Positions 56,367-64,000 of a stretch of DNA of 64,000 nt are shown here, in pieces. Every line of letters begins with the position of its first letter. Positions within the stretch are counted from its first letter, which is position 1. The notes under the pieces were generated by a model, which ran no database searches, was not told the origin of the DNA, and saw only the letters and a program-made list of their open reading frames with translations. The stretch is from Setoptus koraiensis (taxonomy: Eukaryota > Arthropoda), in NCBI GenBank assembly GCA_048013815.1, contig CM106585.1, positions 1,612,001 through 1,676,000 on the forward strand. The letters are read 5' to 3'. The translations under genes were made by a program, and so were the position numbers.

Positions 56367-58498
56367 GATTTAATAATAATAATAACAACAAAAATAATAA
56401 TAATTTAAAAGTATAGTACACATAGTAGTAGTAGTAGTGATAGTAGTTGTAGTGATAGTAGTAGTTGATGGGCGATGATGATGTATGATAATGTTATATT
56501 TCTAATCTCAATGTTACACTCACGGTCATATAAAGATTTGGACAAAGGGGATGAAACTTGTTTCCGCACAGGAAACATCACACTAGTCATTATTGTGTGG
56601 CCAATGTATGGGGTGGTCAACATCTACTGAGCTGAAGCATGCACATGACGGCACAGATTCATCTCACTGGGCACGGTGGTTGTACTTATTCTCATAGGTA
56701 AATAAGTTTACAACGAGTCGGCACAGCAACTAAGAAATCTGCGCTCATGCTCGCTCACTGCAGCACTCACAGCAGCAGCAGCATCATCATCATCATCATC
56801 ACTACCACCATCATCATCTGTAGGCTAACGAAATTCGAGAGGATGGGGGATGATGATGATGATGATGATGATCTTCCTATAATTGAACTTTACTACACAC
56901 TAACGAATCTTTTTTTTCTCATGTTCATATGATTGAGTCTGTGTGTTTGTACTAAGCGTACAAATATCTGGCGCGTGCGTCTACTTGTTGCTCTCTGCAT
57001 GATGATCAATGTTGCACTGGTGTGCTTCGTATAAATCCCCGCCACAACAGTAAAAAACCCCGCAAAAGACGTTTTCAATTTTGCAATGCGAGTTTTCCAT
57101 CAGTTGGCGCTCTCTACTCCATTATTTCAAACATGGCAAATTCTCTCATCAACTTGCCAGTAATTCTCTAACAACTAGATCAGTATTATGTAGAGTCCAG
57201 GTAGAACAATTTTTTTCAGTGCCAATGCCGAAACATAATTGCTTACGGGAGCTTCCATGCATGTGAATATTGCCCATGGTTGCCATATTTTGCCTTCTTT
57301 CGTCTAGGGTGGCCACACATCGTCTAGAATGGAAAAAAATATCCGTCTTGTCAGATAAAGTCCCCTGTCAGAGGATTGTGTTTCAGGGAATCGTGCCACT
57401 CCCAAAGCGTAAGCGCATTGCACTGCGGTTAACTCCTTTCCCCTTATTCAAGTTCAATTCGATCTGCTTGTAAGCCGCATCATTACAGAATGATTTTGAT
57501 AGAATCATCCTCGCTTGCTGATGCTGTGAATGATAAAAAAAGAAGAAGAAACACAACAACAGGCTGTAGCAAGTTGGAACTTCTGACACACAGATTTGAG
57601 TTTCAGGCTCAAAAAACAGACTATACCATTGTAATACAATGATTGTATATGAACCGAAGGTAGCTCAAATCTGTTTAACAGAGGCCATCGCTGCTGCTGC
57701 GTGTTTGTCATTCGACACTTCAAAACAATGCATAGTCGAGACAACCTGACGTGCCAGCTTTCTATATTTGAGTAGTTGTGTCGGGCTTAAATTGTGAGAT
57801 ACTAAACACATAAGAAAGGATTGATAATGGTGTTCACAGTGTGTTCAGATTACAATCGATGCCGTAATAGCAATGCCATGAATGACATTTGATGCTAATT
57901 ATATCTACATGTATATTTACACCATTATTCCATATATTAGCGCAATTTTTGAATCGATCTGACTACCTGTGGGAGATGTTGCGCACGGGGAGTGTGACAA
58001 GATCTTTCTTTTCGGAGAGAAAAAATTATTCTGTTACCCACCATTTGCTGCAATTGTACACCCGAAGCACCAATCCCTAGTACGTGCAAAAATAATGAAG
58101 ATGAGCATGCAACTTCCCTTGAGGGCAGACGAGAAAATCGGGTGTAAATAATTAGTTGATCAATTCTAAGGATAGAGAAACAACAAAATCAATTAGCACT
58201 TTATGGATAAGCTGGATTATATATCTATGATGGCCGAATCTACCAAGCCAATATACATTTTACAGAGCAATGCATCTCATCGAAATGAATGAACAAAATA
58301 CAACCTGCCCATTAAGTATTGGTGACCATCTCAGTGTTTTTCCCATTCGAAAATTGATTAGTCTTTTGATCTCGCCCGATATCCCGCGTACTCCCGTAGG
58401 AGGGGAGGTTTTTCCGATCTCCTATCGCGGACTGGGAGTGTCTTCCCGGCGCACACAACGGGAGCTCTATTCACATCACATTGGCAACATTCACAAAG
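56367..58498. promoter_or_regulatory. divergent intergenic region between myosin and KLHL20
   Basis: The two genes are head to head, so both promoters and 5' UTRs should lie here. Visible contents are AT-rich TAATAA and TAG triplets beside the myosin ATG (56370-56470), an inverted ATC/GAT triplet pair at 56783-56873, and a GC-richer patch at 58376-58480 next to KLHL20. Small open frames on both strands are not convincing. No tRNA or snRNA was recognised. Confidence 0.6.
56783..56873. repeat. inverted (ATC)n / (GAT)n triplet pair
   Basis: An (ATC)n run at 56783-56800 and a (GAT)n run at 56849-56873 are reverse complements about 48 nt apart, giving a stem of at least 18 bp in the myosin upstream region. 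Confidence 0.85.
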
Positions 58499-58644
58499 GT
58501 ACGTCTCATGTACCATTGACTCGCGATTTGCAATCAACAATTTCTGTATATATTATTTGTCATTATTACTATTGTACCATCAATTCCGTCGTCCATATCA
58601 TTACTTTACTTATCCATACATATTTTTATATATATTCCTCAAAG
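58499..58644 (+). other. candidate 5' UTR intron of KLHL20
   Basis: A strong donor, acaaag|gtacgt, lies at 58498/58499. An acceptor-like attcctcaaag ends at 58644, immediately before the ATG at 58645. Splicing would put the upstream GC-rich patch in a non-coding first exon. The pyrimidine tract is weak and interrupted by A, so this is tentative. Confidence 0.4.
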
Positions 58645-60501
58645 ATGAGTCAAAATGAATCTGATTTACAAGGCAATTTACCTGCCGTTGCCTACGAGCA
58701 AGATTATTTTCGAGAATGTTTCAAACGCATGAATGACTTACGTTTGAAAGACACAGGTGAAAAAATGTGCGATGTAAATATTATTGTTGGACAAAAAAGA
58801 TTTCTCGCTCACAGGATAATATTAGCAGGATGTTCGCCTTATTTTGCAGCAATGTTTACAAATGATGTGAAGGAATCTCTAGTGAGAGATATCGAATTGC
58901 ATGATGTCGACGAAGAAGCTATAGAATTGATTATCGAATTTGCCTACACTGCCCAGCTCGCCATCACTGATTCAAATGTTCAAGCACTACTGGCTACTGC
59001 CTCTTTACTACAGATCTCAAAAATACAAATCTCTTGTTGTAACTATATCAAAAAACAATTGGATGCTATGAACTGTCTAGGAATCAGTTACATAGCCGAT
59101 AAATACTCATGCAGAGACTTATTAGAAGCTGCCAGAGACTACGCACGAAATTTCTTTGAAGAAGTGACTAAACATGAAGAGTTCCTCCGTCTGAGCAAAG
59201 ATCAGCTTATAAGTTGGATTCAGGATGACTTAATTAATGTTTCCTGTGAGGAAAAAGTATATGAGGCAGTCATGAACTGGGTAGATTATCTATCAATTGA
59301 GAACACAGAAGCATACAGAGAATTAGATCTGGCCGATTTACTACAGCATGTCAGATTTGCTCGAATGGATCCTCACTACCTTGTGCCTGTACATAGCAAT
59401 CCCCGGATAGAAGCAAACAAAAAATGCAGGGATCTAGTCGATCAAGCCAAAAATTATCTTTTATTGCCAGATTGTAGAGAAGACATGGAGAGTCAGGAGG
59501 GTCCAAATTCCAATCGATTCAAGCCTCGCAAGTGCTTCCCATCATTTGTTTTATATGCAGTAGGAGGGTGGGTCAGCGGCGACGCTATTGCGTCCGTAGA
59601 AAGATACGATCCGGAATCAAACACATGGGCCGTCATGAGTCCAATGAAGAAACCTCGATGCGGTGTTGGCGTCGCTGTCTTGAACAATGTCCTATATGCA
59701 GTGGGGGGCCATGACGGCGAGGCTTACCTCAACAGCATCGAGTGTTACCATCATCGCGAAGGTATCTGGAAAACTGATGACGTGCCACCACTCAAATCAA
59801 CTCGAACAAGTGTCGGAGTTGCTACCCATGATGGTTACTTATTCGTGATTGGAGGCCAAGAGAGCCAATACAGTTTAGATTTAGTCGACAAATACAATCC
59901 AAAAACCAAAGGCTGGGAGAAATGTGCACCCCTCAATAACAAAAGACTAGGAGCAGGAGTCGCGGTCCTCAATAATTATATTTACGCTGTTGGAGGGGCG
60001 GATAAAAATGCCTCAACTAACACTGTTGAACGTTATGACTCCAATTTGGACCAATGGCAATTTGTGGCCTCTATGAAGAAAAAGAGAAAGCACCTTGGAT
60101 GTACAGCATATAACGGTTACATATATGCGGTCGGAGGGAGGGATGACCACATTGAACTAGATTGCGCCGAAAGGTACGATCCCCGCAAAGACATTTGGGA
60201 ACCAATACCATCCATGACAACTCGCAGATCAGGCGTAGGTTCGGCCGTCATAAATGGACTTTTGTACGCGGTTGGTGGCTTCGACGGAAATAATTACTTA
60301 AAAACCGTCGAAGTTTACGACCCAGTGAAGAGACTGTAAGTATGAAGTAATCTAGCATTTGTTCTGAAATTTGTATGATTACTCGTGATATTATTAACCA
60401 TAATTGATTGTGAATTTCTTGACTTCAATTATTACAGATGGTCACCTTGTGCTCAGATGTCATACAGACGTCTCGGAGGAGGAGTAGCTATCATGAAATA
60501 A
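58645..60501 (+). CDS. KLHL20: KLHL20/diablo-type BTB-BACK-Kelch protein (Cullin-3 adaptor)
   Basis: Two coding exons, 58645-60335 and 60438-60501, give 584 residues (human KLHL20 has 609). BTB domain about residues 25-140 (CDVNIIVGQKRFLAHRIILA), BACK domain about 145-250, and six Kelch repeats from about 297 to the end. The Kelch part reads VGGWVSGDAIASVERYDP, then VGGHDGEAYLNSIE, then KHLGCTAYNGYIYAVGGRDD, the diagnostic KLHL20 order. The last blade is completed by exon 2 (WSPCAQMSYRRLGGGVAIMK, stop), as in KLHL20/diablo. The family recruits substrates to the Cul3-Rbx1 ubiquitin ligase. I chose the ATG at 58645 because the open frame continuing upstream to 58270 encodes no family sequence and crosses a likely UTR intron. 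It points away from the myosin gene, with which it shares upstream DNA, and converges on ARV1. Confidence 0.93.
60336..60437 (+). other. KLHL20 coding intron
   Basis: A 102-nt intron, ct|gtaagtatg to ttattacag|atgg, phase 2. Without splicing, the frame stops after KRL in the middle of the sixth Kelch blade. With splicing, the blade closes and ends with the family's GGGV-type motif. Confidence 0.93.
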
Positions 60502-60849
60502 CTAACCCGTTTATTAATATGAAATCATTAAATAACAAGTATGGTATTACCCTTGCTTCATCGTCAAAAAAATTGGATGGGTTCATTTTGAAAGGCATGC
60601 TCAATTTATAACAAGCACATATTGTATCCAGAATGAATCCAACTTGATGCTAGTGTTAGTTGTGATGATGTTGTTGCTGGTAAAGCTTTTTTACTGGACA
60701 TTTGTTGCCAGAGACGATGCCGAGTATGACATCTGTAAACGATATAGCTTTGGTTGTATTTGATAGGCACGATGGTGCCGCATGTAGTAATATCTGAAAC
60801 TTGTTGTGTGATAGTGGTCACAAGGCATATGTGCTTGCCGATATTCAAC
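60502..60849. other. convergent 3' region between KLHL20 and ARV1
   Basis: 348 bp between two stop codons facing each other. ATTAAA at 60527-60532, 26 nt after the KLHL20 stop, is a plausible polyadenylation hexamer for that gene. No clear AATAAA was found for ARV1 on the other strand. No gene is seen. Confidence 0.6.
60527..60532 (+). promoter_or_regulatory. ATTAAA polyadenylation-type signal for KLHL20
   Basis: A variant hexamer placed shortly downstream of the stop codon, in an AT-rich setting. Confidence 0.5.
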
Positions 60850-61812
60850 TCAGTGGTTACATAAATTCAATTCATACCGATCTATTAGGTGATACCAGAA
60901 TCTTGTTAGACAATATAATAGGATCTGGTGAATAGTTATTGATGTTAGAACGGTTATGGCTGCCTTAGTTCGCGAAATTGATCTGATGCTGACATAACAA
61001 CATTGTGTAAGACTTATGAAATGAAATACTTGTATCAGTAGATCTATTGTTGACATCAGTTCGCCGCCCCATAATATGTTTGGCAAGGTAAATAGTTTTC
61101 CATATGAGCAAATGATATAATCAGGTAAGCGCTCCATGAAATCAAGTTGTTTCTTGTATGAAAAAAGGTTTAATCTTGTAAGAATTTTCAATGTGATGAA
61201 CAATATAAAAAAGAGCATAAAATTTGTCATGACAGTACTGGCAAATGCAACATAAAAGCTTAACTCTAGATCTAAATAAGACTCCTCATCTGTGTATTGT
61301 GTCGTGTTTTTGCTCTCGTTGCTTATGTTATTACCAGATAAAACTTTCAGTGTGTTGGCCCATCTTTTATGGGCATCACATAGACTCAACAAGACGAGTA
61401 TTTTCATTGAGGCCTTGAAATTAATAGTACAATTGAGTAGTATGTGCCGGTAGAAGCTAGTTTTTTGTAATACTGCATCCAAGAACAATATACAGTAGTC
61501 GAGCTGAATATACTCGTCCACCAACTGATTACATTTAAGACACTGTGTCAATCTAAGATGTTTGCCTTGTATTTTGTCTGACGAGTTTGTTGTATCGATA
61601 GGTTCGAATGATTTTTTCAGGTGTTGGCTTGTTTGATTGGTTGGCATCATGGTCCTGGGTGGCGTCGAAATGGAGCTACCGGCCTCACTGTGTAAAACAT
61701 TGTTGACGCTTCCTGTCTTGCGATGGCCATTGTAATAACGGCATATGCTGTTATTTTGAGAATAGGCACAATGAATACAATGATAAGGTGGATTGGCGTT
61801 GAGTTGAAACAT
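60850..61812 (-). CDS. ARV1: ARV1 homologue (ER membrane lipid/GPI homeostasis)
   Basis: One exon, 320 residues. ARV1 is an ER membrane protein needed for normal sterol distribution and GPI-anchor synthesis. The zinc-binding ARV1 homology domain is visible as CIHC (C12, C15) and CLKC (C91, C94), followed by VDEYIQLDYCILFLDAVLQK and YRHILLN, which align with [20 protein letters not shown] and YRHILFN of human ARV1. Several hydrophobic segments follow (about residues 185-215, 245-270 and 280-305), with the family SYGKL motif between them. The spacer between the CxxC pairs is 75 residues, against about 20 in human. The extra part is Ser/Thr/Asn-rich. I tested one GT-AG pair across it (the donor near 61680), and splicing there gives an in-frame stop, so a true insertion is more likely than a retained intron. 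It is divergent from LSM8. Confidence 0.88.
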   Translation of the reverse strand: MFQLNANPPYHCIHCAYSQNNSICRYYNGHRKTGSVNNVLHSEAGSSISTPPRTMMPTNQTSQHLKKSFEPIDTTNSSDKIQGKHLRLTQCLKCNQLVDEYIQLDYCILFLDAVLQKTSFYRHILLNCTINFKASMKILVLLSLCDAHKRWANTLKVLSGNNISNESKNTTQYTDEESYLDLELSFYVAFASTVMTNFMLFFILFITLKILTRLNLFSYKKQLDFMERLPDYIICSYGKLFTLPNILWGGELMSTIDLLIQVFHFISLTQCCYVSIRSISRTKAAITVLTSITIHQILLYCLTRFWYHLIDRYELNLCNH

Positions 61813-62381
61813 TTCTCACTGCATTCCCAGAGGAACCTCAAACAACAATAATTTTTCAAGTGACCAGTGCGATCGAATAGAACAGAGGGTCCATTATAAT
61901 AGAAACCTCGTGAGTGACATATTATTGAATTGAGTGACCTCTACGGTGGCTGAAAACAGAGAAGATTCTTTTGGGTTTGAGTTGGGGAATGGAATAAAAC
62001 AGGAGGTTTATTTCCTTTTATGTGGCAATATATCCAATAAAGATACGCCTTGTGCTTGCATGATGCTTTTCGTTCATTCACACTAATGCACACGAGCATC
62101 ATGCTGCTCATGTTTGAACATATGACTTTTGTTGGGCAAAACAAATCAACATTGCAAACAACACATTAGAATTGTCCTCATTTCATCATGATAGCCCATA
62201 TATCATCATCGGTATATCATTGGACTCAGATTATTATGATGATGACAGGAAATTTCAATCTTATTTAGAATGGCTGATGTCTCTTCAGAAAACCTCCAAA
62301 ATCATAAACAGTATCGATAATTAGATTAATACGGATTGAATCAATTGGTCACTAAAAAATCATTAATACTATCAGTCAATC
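61813..62381. promoter_or_regulatory. divergent promoter region of ARV1 and LSM8
   Basis: 569 bp between the two start codons should contain both promoters and 5' UTRs. It is AT-rich with several short ATGs. I see no clear TATA box, tRNA or repeat. Confidence 0.55.
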
Positions 62382-62699
62382 ATGACCCAACCGAAGACTG
62401 TGTCCCTAACTACTTCCGTCTTAGAAGCTTGTGCAGACCAGACAGTCTCCGTGATAACAGCCGACGGAAGAATACTAGTTGGATGCTTGAAAGGTTTTGA
62501 CCATGCCACAAATGTCATATTAGATGATTGTCATGAGCGGGTCTACTCAATGGATCAGCCCGTGGAAAAACAGAGACTGGGTCTTTATATCATTCGAGGA
62601 GAAAACATAGCTGTTATCAGTGAAATAGACACTAATATAGATAGAAACTTGGATCTAGAGAATTGTCGGGCGCCTCCTCTGAAACCCGTGAAGCATTGA
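62382..62699 (+). CDS. LSM8: LSM8, U6 snRNA-associated Sm-like protein
   Basis: One exon, 105 residues. LSM8 is the nuclear-specific subunit of the LSM2-8 ring, which binds the 3' oligo(U) of U6 snRNA for spliceosome assembly. The Sm1 motif is VSVITADGRILVGCLKGFD followed by NVILDDCHERVY. The Sm2 motif is LGLYIIRGENIAVISEID. The C-terminus NCRAPPLKPVKH matches NIRAEPLNSVAH of human LSM8, which separates it from LSM1 and other LSMs. The N-terminus is about nine residues longer than human (96 aa), and no later Met is available as a start. It is divergent from ARV1 and convergent with the R2 gene. Confidence 0.96.
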   Translation: MTQPKTVSLTTSVLEACADQTVSVITADGRILVGCLKGFDHATNVILDDCHERVYSMDQPVEKQRLGLYIIRGENIAVISEIDTNIDRNLDLENCRAPPLKPVKH

Positions 62700-63019
62700 A
62701 ATGTTCTATTGGTCATATCTACTAAAGCTGCGGCACCGACAAAACCTAGAGAATTCCAACAACCGACACACACTTAAACAACTGGCACTAAAAGAAGTTC
62801 CAGAAATCAAAACATATATCACTTGTATATTATCAATCTAATAAAGTTTACATTAAAAACATCCTTGTATTATTAAGAAAATGTCACACCTATACAGATA
62901 CAACATAGGTCCTTTAGAATCTACTCGATCTGTACTATTGTGCTCTAGTCAATCAGTGAAGTGTAAATGTTTGTTTTTTGGCCTTATGGTAAAATTGATT
63001 GTTGCATGGACGTTGATCT
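62700..63019. other. convergent 3' region between LSM8 and R2-like gene
   Basis: 320 bp of AT-rich DNA holding the 3' UTRs of both genes. AATAAA at 62840-62845 is the likely LSM8 polyadenylation signal. No clear signal for the R2 gene was found on the minus strand. No gene is seen. Confidence 0.65.
62840..62845 (+). promoter_or_regulatory. AATAAA polyadenylation signal for LSM8
   Basis: A canonical hexamer 141 nt after the LSM8 stop, followed by T-rich DNA. Confidence 0.7.
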
Positions 63020-64000
63020 TCAAAAATCTGCATCAAGAGTAAATTTCATATCATCCGATGTGTTGGTCATAACGGCATTACTATTCTGATATGAGACTTT
63101 GGCGTCGTGCATGATTTTATCCTTGCTCTCAGAGGCATCGTCCAAGAAATCGAATGGATTTTCTTTATTGTAAAACTGTGAAATTGAATATAAATAGAAA
63201 GGATATTAGTTGAGGACTGACACACATTGCATCAATTATTTGTTTGGAAGAAATCATTAAAAGTTTCATAGTCTATTAGCTTACCTTTGAGTAGCCGAGA
63301 TCAACGAGCAGACGATCGGCAGCAAATTCTATATATTGTCTCATGAGGACACAATTGATACCAATGATGCTTACTGGCAATGTTTTAGTCATGAACATAG
63401 AGGCCATACTGGTTATTTCTTGTACAATTTCATGTGCTCTATCCTCGCTAAGTTCGTCCTCCACATATTTATAGAGCAAACAAGAGAAACTACAATTCAA
63501 TTGCTCATCCCTACTAATGAGATCGTTGCTTGAGTATAGCCCTGGCATTAAGCCTTCACGCTTAACCTTGAGCCAACCAATAGTGGCAAATGGGCCAGCT
63601 AATAGAATCCCTTGGAGGCACGCGAAGGACAGCAGTCTTTCGGCAAATGTTTTGCTTTCCATAGTTGTAGATTTAATCGCCCATTTTAAGATATCCCTCA
63701 TGTTTGGCATGTTTAAAGTGTCAACAATAAGCTGATCCCTCTTTTGGACATTGTCCCCAAGTAGCTCGTCTATGACCATAGAGTACATCACTCTGTGTGT
63801 CTTTTTAACGTCTGCTTGCGATCCAAAGAAGTATGTGGCCTCTTTGATTTCAGTTTTGTTTATAAATTTCATAAATAATTCCTTGTTGATGACGGTCTGA
63901 TGATAAGTAAATAGAAAGCCCAGCAATTTCAATAGGAACTCTCTCTCATCTACAGTAAATTTACTTCCAAAATCCACGCTGTCCTTGGAAAGGTATACAT
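63020..64000 (-). CDS. RRM2: ribonucleotide reductase small subunit (R2), metal-site-degenerate, 5' partial
   Basis: Two exons: 63285-64000 (open at the window edge) and 63020-63175 (stop at 63020-63022), joined in phase 0 as GYSK-FYNKENPFDF. The 289 visible residues run from VYLSKDSVDFGSKF to FTLDADF. R2 normally houses a diiron-tyrosyl radical and passes it to the R1 subunit to make dNTPs. Family motifs are clear: GLMPGLYSSNDLISRDE, MRQYIEFAADRLL, NPFDF and the R1-binding tail FTLDADF. Aligned to mouse R2 (numbering from memory), the radical Tyr177 and ligand His173 are kept (THRVMY) and Glu267 is kept. The other ligand positions read Gln (Asp139), Lys (Glu170), Gln (Glu233) and Asn (His270). 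It therefore resembles an inactive partner subunit such as yeast Rnr4. The GTG at 63975-63977 is not the start, because conserved sequence continues upstream of it. Confidence 0.93.
63176..63284 (-). other. intron of R2-like gene
   Basis: A 109-nt intron on the minus strand, tcaaag|gtaagc to tttcacag|tttt, phase 0. Splicing joins DLGYSK to FYNKENPFDF, as in the family (ELGFSKVF...ENPFDF). Confidence 0.93.

Noticed and set aside
58376-58480. GC-rich patch as a spliceosomal snRNA
   Set aside because: Compared from memory with U1, U2, U4, U5, U6 and U6atac. No conserved segment matched.
58270-58644. N-terminal extension of KLHL20 from an upstream in-frame ATG
   Set aside because: The 125 residues match no KLHL N-terminus, include a hydrophobic AT-derived stretch, and cross a likely donor at 58498. 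Splicing there would change the frame.
63975-63977. Start of the R2-like protein at the GTG giving (M)DFGSK
   Set aside because: Conserved family sequence (VYLSKDS) continues upstream without interruption to the window edge, so the GTG is an internal Val.

Overview
The window is animal nuclear DNA. It has GT-AG introns, metazoan gene families (a metabotropic glutamate receptor, a non-muscle myosin II heavy chain, a KLHL20/diablo-type Kelch protein) and no bacterial features. By eye the myosin is closest to the arthropod zipper type and the Kelch protein to diablo/KLHL20, so an arthropod is the best guess, but the sequence alone does not fix the species. Most genes here are intron-poor.

Layout: (1) Positions 1-50785 are the 5' part of one minus-strand gene, a group II-like metabotropic glutamate receptor. 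Exon 1 (50443-50785) encodes an unusual N-terminus and the start of the ligand-binding domain. Exon 2 (4536-4885) continues it in phase. Between them lies one intron of about 45.6 kb. Another intron runs from 4535 past the left edge, so the rest of the receptor is outside the window. The intron contains no gene I can support. It is crowded with microsatellites, short-period minisatellites (7-24 bp units, each array with a different unit) and perfect hairpins. (2) Positions 50856-56366 are an uninterrupted myosin II heavy-chain reading frame on the minus strand. It starts normally but loses the distal rod and ends in polyglutamine only 70 bp before the receptor ATG. (3) Positions 56367-64000 form a compact block: KLHL20/diablo (+), ARV1 (-), LSM8 (+) and a ribonucleotide reductase small subunit (-, running off the right edge). 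Myosin/KLHL20 and ARV1/LSM8 are divergent pairs. KLHL20/ARV1 and LSM8/R2 are convergent.

The genes do not form one pathway: they cover glutamate signalling, the actomyosin cortex, Cullin-3 ubiquitin targeting, ER sterol/GPI homeostasis, nuclear U6 snRNA processing and dNTP synthesis. The most interesting points are an R2 subunit that appears to have lost four of six iron ligands while keeping the radical tyrosine and the R1-binding tail, the truncated polyQ-tailed myosin packed against the receptor promoter, the giant repeat-filled intron, and a paired CxxC motif ahead of the receptor's hydrophobic segment.
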